From Neptuniibacter marinus (GTDB lineage Bacteria; Pseudomonadota; Gammaproteobacteria; Pseudomonadales; Balneatricaceae), in NCBI RefSeq assembly GCF_001597725.1, contig NZ_LUTR01000001.1, positions 248,001 to 312,000 on the forward strand: a stretch of DNA of 64,000 nucleotides, in the 5' to 3' direction. The notes under the pieces were generated by a model. That model saw nothing but the letters and a program-made list of their open reading frames with translations. It did no database searches and was not told the DNA's origin. Below, piece by piece: positions 28,185 to 35,689 of this stretch. The position numbers were made by a program, and so were the translations under genes. The stretch's first letter is position 1. Each line of letters starts with the position of its first letter.

Positions 28185-28796
28185 TTATTGCCCCCAGCGA
28201 TTCTTAGTCTGTAGCAAAAAGGCCAATTCTTCAGGTGTAGAGCTGCGACCCAATACTTCATTACGATGCGGGAAACGACCAAAACGATTAATTTGGTCAT
28301 AATGCTGATGGGCAAAATCCAACCAATTTTCCATATAGATCTTATTGACCCCTGAGACTTCAAATAGCATCTGCTCAAAGCATTCAATACTTAGCTGCTG
28401 TAGATCCAACTGCTCGGCATGCTCAAATGGCATATAGAAAAACGCTCTTTCAACAACCTCTAATGCTTGATCATGCCCCAGCTTACGTCCCTCTATACAT
28501 AGGGCTAACGCCTGAGTATCACCAGAAAATGCATCTTCAGAACCCCTGAATATAGTACGCGTAAACTGATCCAATAAAATAATTAAGGCAAGTCGCCCTC
28601 GCGGCGAACTTGCCCATTCATCCAGTTCACCACGTAATGCTTGATGAACACGATGACCAAAAAGCTCAGAGACTAGACGGTCATTTTCTGCATCGCCTGC
28701 CCACCATAATTTACTGCGATCAATCACTGGAAAACCGTTTTCCACTGTGCCAAACCAGAATCTTAAAATATCTTCAATTTTCTCAATCATATCCAT
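28185..28796 (-). CDS. DUF924 family protein
   Basis: The protein of about 203 aa matches the DUF924 (YPO3983-type) pattern: ILRFWFG near the start, WWAGDAENDRLV, LALIILLDQFTRTIFRGSEDAFSGD, FFYMPFEHAEQLDLQ, YMENWLDFAHQHYDQINRFGRFPHRNEVLGR and EELAFL near the end. It is predicted all-helical and TPR-like; its function is unknown. Several Met codons near the start (28790, 28796) leave the exact start open. Confidence 0.85.
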   Translation of the reverse strand: MDMIEKIEDILRFWFGTVENGFPVIDRSKLWWAGDAENDRLVSELFGHRVHQALRGELDEWASSPRGRLALIILLDQFTRTIFRGSEDAFSGDTQALALCIEGRKLGHDQALEVVERAFFYMPFEHAEQLDLQQLSIECFEQMLFEVSGVNKIYMENWLDFAHQHYDQINRFGRFPHRNEVLGRSSTPEELAFLLQTKNRWGQ

Positions 28797-28886
28797 CAAC
28801 ACGCGAGATTATTAAACATTAAAGGTAGTGGAATTTAGGCAGTTTGCGTACTCTGGCGTTCGGCTAAGTCTCACACCTAGCAGGAG

Positions 28887-29654
28887 CTATAACGCACCTT
28901 TATTTCCACAATGCTCATTTACAAACAACTCTTTGTAAAAAAAACCTTGCACATAATCAACACCAATTTTAGCCGCGTAGGCTAGATCTTCTGCAGATTC
29001 AACACCTTCTAGTATCGTTTTTTTACCACTTAACTGGGCATATCCAATTAGACTTTTAAACAACTGCTTCATACTCTTGCTTTGACAACTATCACCACTG
29101 ATCCAATGTCGGTCAAATTTAATAAAATCCACATTACTCAAAATATTCAAAGAGACCATTGTGCCAGGAGCACCCACATCATCCAGTGCGATCGCAACGC
29201 CCTTGTGATGCATAAGCGTGGCTACCTCATTACTAATATGCGCATCATTCAGATCGGTATTTTCAATTAGCTCTATTACTAAATCTTGATTATCCGTCAA
29301 CATTTTAGCCATAACATTCTCGTTCTCAGTCGGCCCAAATACAGAGAAGGCATGGGGATCAAGATTAAGAAAAAGCGTGCTGTTTTTAGGACGAAATCTA
29401 ATCTGTAACCGTTTTAACTGTAACTCAACTTGGGCAAGCATCAGCGGACTGTCATGTAATAATTGAAATATATGCAAAGGAGCAACCAGATCTCCTTGGT
29501 GATTAAAGAAACGTGCTAGAGCCTCATGACCTATAACTGCACCACTACAGGTATCTATAATCGGTTGATACTCAACACCAAATCGCTGTCTATCTACTAA
29601 CTCAAGTAACTCTAACCTATCGACCGAAGGACTATAAAAACTCACAAGACACAA
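28887..29654 (-). CDS. EAL-domain c-di-GMP phosphodiesterase
   Basis: The 255-aa protein is an EAL domain alone. Catalytic features seen are GHEALARF (EAL), the Asn in LFLNLDP, Glu in IELIENTDL, the Asp pair in ALDDVGAPG, Lys in FIKFDRHW, Glu in LEGVES and Gln in QGFFYKE. The usual DDFGTG is altered to DDVGAP, but the metal-binding Asp pair remains, so activity is plausible. The ORF starts at TTG, with GTG at 29645 as an alternative; the start is uncertain. There is no signal or membrane segment. Confidence 0.85.
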   Translation of the reverse strand: MCLVSFYSPSVDRLELLELVDRQRFGVEYQPIIDTCSGAVIGHEALARFFNHQGDLVAPLHIFQLLHDSPLMLAQVELQLKRLQIRFRPKNSTLFLNLDPHAFSVFGPTENENVMAKMLTDNQDLVIELIENTDLNDAHISNEVATLMHHKGVAIALDDVGAPGTMVSLNILSNVDFIKFDRHWISGDSCQSKSMKQLFKSLIGYAQLSGKKTILEGVESAEDLAYAAKIGVDYVQGFFYKELFVNEHCGNKGAL

Positions 29655-29866
29655 CCTTAAACAGTAATGATAATAGTTATCAATTGTATTTAAAAAATAG
29701 TATTTTGAGTAGTCTTATAAAGGAAAAAGTATTGAATTTATTACAAAAAATGACTGACATGAGTAATAAAAGATACACCTAACTATATTTTTAACTATTT
29801 TAATATTGCTAACATAGGGCTACATTATGGAACATCGTATTAATAAATTTGTTAGAGGAAGATAGA

Positions 29867-30676
29867 ATGCAACGCTTTTTTATAATCATTGTTATTGCTG
29901 CATTGTGCGCGGCGGCTTATCTATTCTTAGAAGAAAAAGAATCAAAGACTTCCTCACCCTTATCTACCGAGCAACATGAAGAATCTAACCCCAATGCAAA
30001 AAAACATATTAATACCTTAACTCAAGGCGCTGAACAGCCCATAGATATTGGTACAGCGGATAACTTTGTTACATCCGACCAGCTCCTTACGCTACCGAAA
30101 AAGAAAGTCGAACGACTCGATGCAACGCCAGAAGAAAATGCGCCAGCAAACCCGGATGCTATTGCTGAAGATGGGACCGCAACCTTTGCCGTTTCTAGCC
30201 ATATAAATATCATTAAAACCGCCGGTTCAACCGCTCAACCCAATAGCAATGATCCAATCGCTGAGCTCTCTTTAGAAAATCAGATAAAATTACAAGAGTT
30301 ACTCGATAACCCTGACCAAGCAGCTAACAATATCTATTTTATTCATGCGGTAAATGAAGCCGATATCGAAGGGCTATGGGGAATTATTCAACATGGATTG
30401 ATGAGCACATTTACACGTGGACTTGTGTTGCCTGGCCTCGACAAAACAGTCACCGTTGATATTCCAAAAGACGCCGATGAGAAATTAGACAATAAGCGTA
30501 GTTCTTTTTTGGGCCAAATACTTAAAAATAAAGTAGACCAAACTTATATCTATAATTACGAAAAAGGAATTCTAGGGGATAACCCCAACCTCATCACACC
30601 AGGACAACAGTTAGTTATAGTTACATTCACTGAAGAAGAACTGATTGCGATCTATAATCATTTTATATCGCTTTAA
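29867..30676 (+). CDS. Membrane-anchored protein of unknown function
   Basis: This 269-aa protein starts at the ATG at 29867, which has GAGGAAG upstream. One N-terminal hydrophobic helix (FFIIIVIAALCAAAYLFL) anchors a periplasmic protein. A low-complexity linker rich in Thr, Pro, Asn and Glu (residues 25-135) leads to a C-terminal domain (about 145-269) beginning IAELSLENQIKLQELL with FIHAVNEADIEGLWGIIQHGL. That end resembles domains following LysM-type linkers, but I do not recognise it. The GST gene follows after nine bases, so co-transcription is likely. Confidence 0.6.
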   Translation: MQRFFIIIVIAALCAAAYLFLEEKESKTSSPLSTEQHEESNPNAKKHINTLTQGAEQPIDIGTADNFVTSDQLLTLPKKKVERLDATPEENAPANPDAIAEDGTATFAVSSHINIIKTAGSTAQPNSNDPIAELSLENQIKLQELLDNPDQAANNIYFIHAVNEADIEGLWGIIQHGLMSTFTRGLVLPGLDKTVTVDIPKDADEKLDNKRSSFLGQILKNKVDQTYIYNYEKGILGDNPNLITPGQQLVIVTFTEEELIAIYNHFISL

Positions 30677-30685
30677 GGAGTTCGA

Positions 30686-31303
30686 ATGATTGACCTGTAT
30701 ACGTGGGGAACCCCTAACGGCCGCAAAATTTCAATTATGCTTGAAGCATTGCGACTACCTTATAGAGTTCATCCGGTTAATATTTTAGAAAACGACCAGT
30801 TTGAAGCCTCTTTTTTAAAAATAAGCCCCAATAATAAAATACCCGCTATTATCGATCCTGAAGGGCCTAATGGCGAAACAGTCGAACTTTTCGAAAGTGG
30901 CGCCATACTTATCTACTTAGCAGAAAAAAACGATGAGTTTATACCTACGGATCCTATAGCTCGGCTGGAATGTCTTCAGTGGTTGATGTGGCAGATGGGC
31001 GGCTTTGGTCCATTCCTCGGGCAAGCACACCATTTCAATAAATTTGCTAAAGAAGATGTGCCCTACGCAAAACAGCGCTTCAACACAGAAGCTCAACGGT
31101 TATGGCGCGTTTTAAATACCCAGCTCGAAAATAAATCGTTCATTATCGGTGATGATTTATCTATAGCCGACTTTGCTATCTATCCTTGGGCTATGCGCTA
31201 TGAATGGCAATCTGTCGATCCTGAGCTATTCCCCTTTGTTAATGCATGGATGGAACGTATGAATGATATCGAATTTGTGAAACGCGGAATGCAAGTTCCG
31301 TGA
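30686..31303 (+). CDS. Glutathione S-transferase (YghU/Ure2-like class)
   Basis: The 205-aa protein has a thioredoxin-fold N-terminal domain starting LYTWGTPNGRKISIMLEALRLPY, the TPNGxK motif of the Nu/Ure2-like class. The glutathione-binding SPNNKIPAI and ELFESGAILIYLAEK follow. The C-terminal helical domain has WLMWQMGGFGPFLGQAHHF and IGDDLSIADFAIYPW. It probably acts on disulfides or peroxides with glutathione. Its TGA overlaps the GTG start of the next gene. Confidence 0.9.
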   Translation: MIDLYTWGTPNGRKISIMLEALRLPYRVHPVNILENDQFEASFLKISPNNKIPAIIDPEGPNGETVELFESGAILIYLAEKNDEFIPTDPIARLECLQWLMWQMGGFGPFLGQAHHFNKFAKEDVPYAKQRFNTEAQRLWRVLNTQLENKSFIIGDDLSIADFAIYPWAMRYEWQSVDPELFPFVNAWMERMNDIEFVKRGMQVP

Positions 31304-32076
31304 TAGCAGACCGCATTATCGGCCATCGAGGTGCCGCGGCTCTCGCACCAGAAAACACTTTAGCGGGTATTCGAAAAGCCTCAGCTTGTGGTCTTAAATG
31401 GGTAGAACTTGATCTATCCCTTCTCGGTGACAGAACCCCCGTACTTTCCCATGACCATGAATTTGATCGCTGTACAAACTACAGCGGTTCTTTATCGCGC
31501 TCGACGCTCACTGATCTACTTCAAATAGATGCCGGAAGTTGGTTTAGTCAGGAATGGCACAACGAAAAACTACCACTGCTATCCGATGCCCTCTTACTCT
31601 GCCAAACGTTAAACTTAGGGCTAAATTTAGAACTAAAACCCCGTGATGGTGAATCTGAACTAACCGCCGCCGCAGCCTTTCAAATGATATCTGTCTATTG
31701 GCACGATCCAGATAAGTTAATTATCAGCAGCTTTGACCATGAAGCCCTGAGTGCTTATCGCGCCTTAGACGCTCAGGCGAATATTGGATTACTGTACGAT
31801 TACCTGCCTGAACGATGGCATTTACAAGCAGCCTCAATTCAAGCTTGTAGCATACACTGCGATTGCAACGCTATGACCCAAGCAGACATTCAAGACGTGA
31901 AGGCCTCAGGCTATGATTTATACTGCTATACCTGTAATGATCCTGAACAAGCTGATCGACTATTTGCATTAGGAGTTGATGGTATTTTTACCGATAATCC
32001 TTTCATTATGACCTCCTTTAATCAACCAAACGATCTGCACGATAATCAGCAATCGCCTGTTCAACCTCTTCCATAG
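31300..32076 (+). CDS. ugpQ: Glycerophosphodiester phosphodiesterase
   Basis: This 258-aa GDPD TIM-barrel protein starts at a GTG that overlaps the GST stop codon. Motifs are IGHRGAAALAPENTLAGI (catalytic His and metal Glu), VELDLSLLGDRTPVLSHDHEFDRCT (Glu, Asp and second His), NLELKPR and GIFTDNP. There is no signal peptide, so it is cytosolic like UgpQ. It cleaves glycerophosphodiesters to glycerol-3-phosphate and an alcohol. Its last 59 bases overlap the 3' end of the convergent pirin gene. Confidence 0.9.
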   Translation: MIADRIIGHRGAAALAPENTLAGIRKASACGLKWVELDLSLLGDRTPVLSHDHEFDRCTNYSGSLSRSTLTDLLQIDAGSWFSQEWHNEKLPLLSDALLLCQTLNLGLNLELKPRDGESELTAAAAFQMISVYWHDPDKLIISSFDHEALSAYRALDAQANIGLLYDYLPERWHLQAASIQACSIHCDCNAMTQADIQDVKASGYDLYCYTCNDPEQADRLFALGVDGIFTDNPFIMTSFNQPNDLHDNQQSPVQPLP

Positions 32077-32893
32077 TATTCATTACAAACGGACCATACT
32101 GTGCAACGGGCTCACCTATAGGCTTACCCCCCAGTAGCAGCAATCGAGTAATAGCGTTATCAACATCATTCTCAGGTGCAGTAATCGATACCGTTGATCC
32201 GCTCGATAGCCGATTCGCGGCATCAATTAACAAAGGCTGCCCTTCCACTGTTGCTTTACCTTCAAACAGATAAATAAACGCATTATGGCTAGGCGGTATG
32301 GGCAGCTCAACGGTCGTGCCCGGCTGCAATTGCAGATCCACATATAAGGGCTGAGTCTCCTCTACGCAAATGGGGCCTTGATAGGTGATGTCACCCAAGG
32401 TCAAACTACCCGCGATTAACTTGAGTGCAGCACCGCCCATTAGCTCTATGTGAGGAATATCCTCAGGTTCAATATTCTGGTAGGCAGCCGGTTTCATTTT
32501 GTCCTTAGCTGGCAGGTTTATCCATAACTGAAAGCCTCGCATCAGCCCCTCAATCGCTACAGGACGCTCCTCATGAACAACCCCTTTGCCTGCCGTCATC
32601 CATTGGACACCACCGGATCGAAGTTCCCCTTCATTACCTAAATGATCTTTATGAATCATATGCCCATTGAGCATATAGGTCACTGTTTCAAAACCTCGAT
32701 GAGGATGGGGAGGAAAACCAGCCATATAGTCATCAGGATTATCTGTCGAAAAAGCATCCAGCATCAAAAATGGATCTAAACGAGCCGACGGGTTACGCCC
32801 GATACTACGTTTTAACCTAACCCCTGCTCCATCTTGACTATCCACCGCAGGAATAACTCGATTTATTTCCCGCTTAGGATCACGACTGATCAT
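32018..32893 (-). CDS. Pirin family protein
   Basis: The 291-aa bicupin has the pirin metal site: PPHPHRGFETVTYML (His63, His65) and HKDHLGNEGELRSGGVQWMTAGKGVVHEE (His and Glu ligands). Bacterial pirins include quercetin dioxygenases and redox-sensitive regulators; the activity is unknown here. It overlaps the upstream gene (33852-32890) by four bases and so shares its operon; the partners point to electrophile or quinone handling. Confidence 0.9.
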   Translation of the reverse strand: MISRDPKREINRVIPAVDSQDGAGVRLKRSIGRNPSARLDPFLMLDAFSTDNPDDYMAGFPPHPHRGFETVTYMLNGHMIHKDHLGNEGELRSGGVQWMTAGKGVVHEERPVAIEGLMRGFQLWINLPAKDKMKPAAYQNIEPEDIPHIELMGGAALKLIAGSLTLGDITYQGPICVEETQPLYVDLQLQPGTTVELPIPPSHNAFIYLFEGKATVEGQPLLIDAANRLSSGSTVSITAPENDVDNAITRLLLLGGKPIGEPVAQYGPFVMNTMEEVEQAIADYRADRLVD

Positions 32894-33852
32894 AAAGACG
32901 CCCTCCCGTGGGGTAAATCAAGATCGAATTCTGGCCCTATAGAAATAACTCCCGTAGGATTAATCGTCTTATGACTACGATAGTAGTGATGACGAATATG
33001 CTCCAGATTAACTGTCTCTGCGATCCCTTCAAGCTGATAGATGTCCCGTAGATAACCTGAAAGCGCGGGGTAATCGGCAATCCGTTTTAAATCACACTTA
33101 AAATGCGTTACATAAACGGGATCAAATCTAATCAAAGTGGTAAATAGCCGTATATCCGCTTCAGTTAATTGGTTACCCACTAAATAACGCCGACTACTCA
33201 GCTGCTCTTCGAGCTGATCTAACGCATTAAATAATTTCTTCACCGCACTGTCATAGGCAGGTTGTGAAGTTGCAAACCCCGCCCGATAAACACCGTTATT
33301 AACGAATTCATAGATAAAATCATTAATAGTATCAATAGATTCCTGTAGTTCTACAGGAAAGTAATCTCCTGTAATTGCACCTAAATGATCAAAGGCGGAG
33401 TTAAAAATACGAATAATATCTGCTGACTCATTATTAACGATCACCTCCTTCTTTTTGTCCCACAAAATGGGCACTGTCACCCTACCGCTATAATTTGGAT
33501 CTGTATGGGTATAAAGCTGATAGAGATACTCATAAGCAAACTGGCTATCTCCTGTACTATTGGGAAAATGCTTATCAAAAGTCCAACCACTTTCATGCAT
33601 AAGCGGATCCACAACATCCACACTAATAAGATGCTGTAACCCTTTCAATTGACGCATAATCAACGTGCGGTGTGCCCAAGGACAAGCCAAAGAAATATAA
33701 AGGTGGTAGCGACCCGCCTCAGCCTTAAAATCAGCATCCTCATCAGCTGTAATCACATGTCTGAATTGAGAAGCTGAACGGACAAATTCACCTTTACTAC
33801 GCGTCGTGTCATACCATTGATCACGCCATTGACCTTCAACCAATAATCCCAT
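32890..33852 (-). CDS. Glutathionyl-hydroquinone reductase (YqjG/Ecm4 family, Xi-class GST)
   Basis: The 320-aa protein has the Xi-class signature SLACPWAHRTLIMRQLKGL with catalytic Cys57. GWTF, YSGRVTVPILWDKKKEVIVNNESADIIRIFN and the C-terminal LTEADIRLFTTLIRFDPVYVTHFKCD, KRIADYP and HYYRSHKTINPTGVISIGP complete the pattern. It reduces glutathionyl-hydroquinones to hydroquinones. It is the first gene of a two-gene unit with pirin. Confidence 0.93.
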   Translation of the reverse strand: MGLLVEGQWRDQWYDTTRSKGEFVRSASQFRHVITADEDADFKAEAGRYHLYISLACPWAHRTLIMRQLKGLQHLISVDVVDPLMHESGWTFDKHFPNSTGDSQFAYEYLYQLYTHTDPNYSGRVTVPILWDKKKEVIVNNESADIIRIFNSAFDHLGAITGDYFPVELQESIDTINDFIYEFVNNGVYRAGFATSQPAYDSAVKKLFNALDQLEEQLSSRRYLVGNQLTEADIRLFTTLIRFDPVYVTHFKCDLKRIADYPALSGYLRDIYQLEGIAETVNLEHIRHHYYRSHKTINPTGVISIGPEFDLDLPHGRASL

Positions 33853-33878
33853 TAGATCTCCTCCGCACTCAACCTATA

Positions 33879-34475
33879 TTAGCTAATCTCTGCAATCTGT
33901 TTTTCAGCCTGAGCTAAAGACTTAGCAGCAACCTCTCCCATATTTAGTCCCTCAGCAAAGATAACCTCTACACTCTCTAGGCCAATAAAACCTAAAAACT
34001 GCTTAACAAAAGGTATTTGAAAATCAATGCCGTTATCTTTGTAAAGGCCACCACGTGTAGCAAACAGATAAACAGGCTTATCTTCAATCAAACCTACAGG
34101 ACCATTCTCCGTATACTTAAAAGTAACGCCAGCTCTAGCTAGGAGGTCAAAATAAGCTTTCATCTGTGTCGGTATAGAAAAGTTATACATAGGTACGCCG
34201 ATAATTATTTTATCTGCCGCTCTAATTTCACGAATAAACTCATCTGAACGATCAACTAAGACTTGCTGAGCCGCTGAACGCTCTTCTTCTGGCGTCATTA
34301 ACGCACCAACAACAAAACTATCTAAATGGGGTAAATCTTCTACGATCAGATCCCTAACAACTACAGCACCATCCTTATTCGTTTGCTTCCACTGCTCAAT
34401 AAACTTAGCGGCAAGCTGGCTTGATTTTCCTTCGTCGCCAAAAATACTGGTTTTAATATGAAGTAATGTGGCCAT
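33879..34475 (-). CDS. azoR: FMN-dependent NADH-azoreductase
   Basis: This 198-aa flavodoxin-like protein is of normal AzoR length. LLHIKTSIFGDEGKSSQLA is the FMN phosphate loop and IIGVPMYNFSIPTQMKAYFDLLARAGVTFKYTENGPVGL the FMN/substrate motif; VYLFATRGGLY follows. It reduces quinones and azo compounds. It is divergent from the LysR gene at 34636 and lies 27 bp upstream of the glutathionyl-hydroquinone reductase gene, so all three detoxification genes may form one unit. It is a paralogue of the gene at 5455. Confidence 0.93.
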   Translation of the reverse strand: MATLLHIKTSIFGDEGKSSQLAAKFIEQWKQTNKDGAVVVRDLIVEDLPHLDSFVVGALMTPEEERSAAQQVLVDRSDEFIREIRAADKIIIGVPMYNFSIPTQMKAYFDLLARAGVTFKYTENGPVGLIEDKPVYLFATRGGLYKDNGIDFQIPFVKQFLGFIGLESVEVIFAEGLNMGEVAAKSLAQAEKQIAEIS

Positions 34476-34578
34476 AACCGGCTCCCTCTATTCATCGCAT
34501 TTAATGCGTAGTTAAGTTGATATGCACATTCTTATATTTATAAAGACGATTATAAATAGCGAAAAATAGCTTAATATG

Positions 34579-34593
34579 ATCTAATTTTTAGAT
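34579..34593. promoter_or_regulatory. LysR-type operator candidate
   Basis: ATCTAA-TTT-TTAGAT is a perfect inverted repeat containing T-N11-A, located between the divergent azoreductase (34475) and LysR (34636) start codons. It is the best candidate site for the adjacent regulator; its sequence differs from the site at 5352. Confidence 0.5.
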
Positions 34594-34635
34594 ACATCAT
34601 AGCTAAATGTAGATTCATTCGACAAAGGAGCAACT

Positions 34636-35532
34636 ATGCCAACCGTAACCTTAGAACAATGGCAAACACTGATCTCGGTTGTAGATAAGGGCGGCTATGC
34701 AGCAGCGGCAGAAGCAATGAATAAAAGCCAATCAACGGTAAGCTATGCGATTCAAAAATTAGAAAACAGCCTAAATGTCAGAGCATTTGCAATAGCAGGA
34801 CGCAAAGCGATCCTTACTCCCGCAGGAAAAACCTTATATCAACGGGCCACCGTTCTACTTGAAGAAGCCAATCAGATGGAAGCTCAAGCCCAGCAGTTTG
34901 CCGAAGGTTGGGAGCCCGAATTACGTATTGCTATGGACGTCTTATTTCCTGAATGGATCATGCTAGACGTTATTGAACAATTCACTAAAGAGCACCCCTT
35001 AACCCGTATTGAGCTAATGGAAACCGTTCTCAGTGGTACAGATGAAGCGCTTTTAAAAAAAGAGGCCGATCTGGTGATCGGTGGCCGCATTCCTCCAGGT
35101 TTTCTAGGAGATCCCCTTTTACTGGTTAGCTTCCATGCAGTAGCCAGCCCATCTCACCCTTTGCATCAACTCAACAGACCCTTAAACTATCAAGATCTTC
35201 GTCTACATAGGCAGCTGGTAATAAAAGATTCGGGCAGTAGAGATTTAGATGCAGGATGGTTAGGTGCACAACACCGATTAACAGTAGGCCATATACGCAC
35301 ATCGATCGACGCTGCCTGCAAAGGCTTAGGCTATGCTTGGTTCCCAACGCTAAAAATACAACAAGAAATCAAAGAAGGGCGACTAAAACCGCTAAATTTA
35401 GAAATAGGAAATAAAAGAGATGTGCAATTGAACCTAATCTACTCCGCAGGCGATTATGCAGGACCTGCCGCCAAATTATTTGGCAACCTTTTGAGCACGC
35501 GTATGGCTAAAATAATGGACTCAGATTTTTAA
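34636..35532 (+). CDS. LysR-family transcriptional regulator
   Basis: The 298-aa protein has an N-terminal HTH (LEQWQTLISVVDKGGYAAAAEAMNKSQSTVSYAIQKLE, residues 5-43) and a C-terminal LysR substrate domain (ELRIAMDVLFPEWIMLDVIEQF onwards). AAGGAGC precedes the ATG. It is divergent from azoR and very probably controls it. The HTH differs from that of the regulator at 4468, so the two azoR/LysR pairs are not a recent duplication. Confidence 0.9.
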   Translation: MPTVTLEQWQTLISVVDKGGYAAAAEAMNKSQSTVSYAIQKLENSLNVRAFAIAGRKAILTPAGKTLYQRATVLLEEANQMEAQAQQFAEGWEPELRIAMDVLFPEWIMLDVIEQFTKEHPLTRIELMETVLSGTDEALLKKEADLVIGGRIPPGFLGDPLLLVSFHAVASPSHPLHQLNRPLNYQDLRLHRQLVIKDSGSRDLDAGWLGAQHRLTVGHIRTSIDAACKGLGYAWFPTLKIQQEIKEGRLKPLNLEIGNKRDVQLNLIYSAGDYAGPAAKLFGNLLSTRMAKIMDSDF

Positions 35533-35580
35533 CTAAAGACCTTTATCTAGAAAGACTGATAAGAGGCTCTATAGCTAAAA

Positions 35581-35651
35581 AGCGGTAAAAGCGGTAAAAG
35601 CGGTAAAAGCGGTAAAAGCTTAAAACACATTGACCTAACTTTTACCGCTTT
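35581..35651. terminator. Tandem-repeat terminator between LysR and cusA genes
   Basis: Four tandem 9-base units (AGCGGTAAA, 35581-35616) face one inverted copy (CTTTTACCGCTTT, about 35639-35651). Any of the four can pair with the single opposite arm. T-rich sequence follows on both strands, so it probably ends the convergent LysR (+) and cus (-) transcripts. Confidence 0.65.
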
Positions 35652-35689
35652 ATTCAGGCTTTTTTAAATCATATGGTTAACTATAAAAG

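Noticed and set aside
35581-35616. CRISPR-like repeats
   Set aside because: Units are 9 bases with no spacers; this is a simple tandem repeat forming a terminator.
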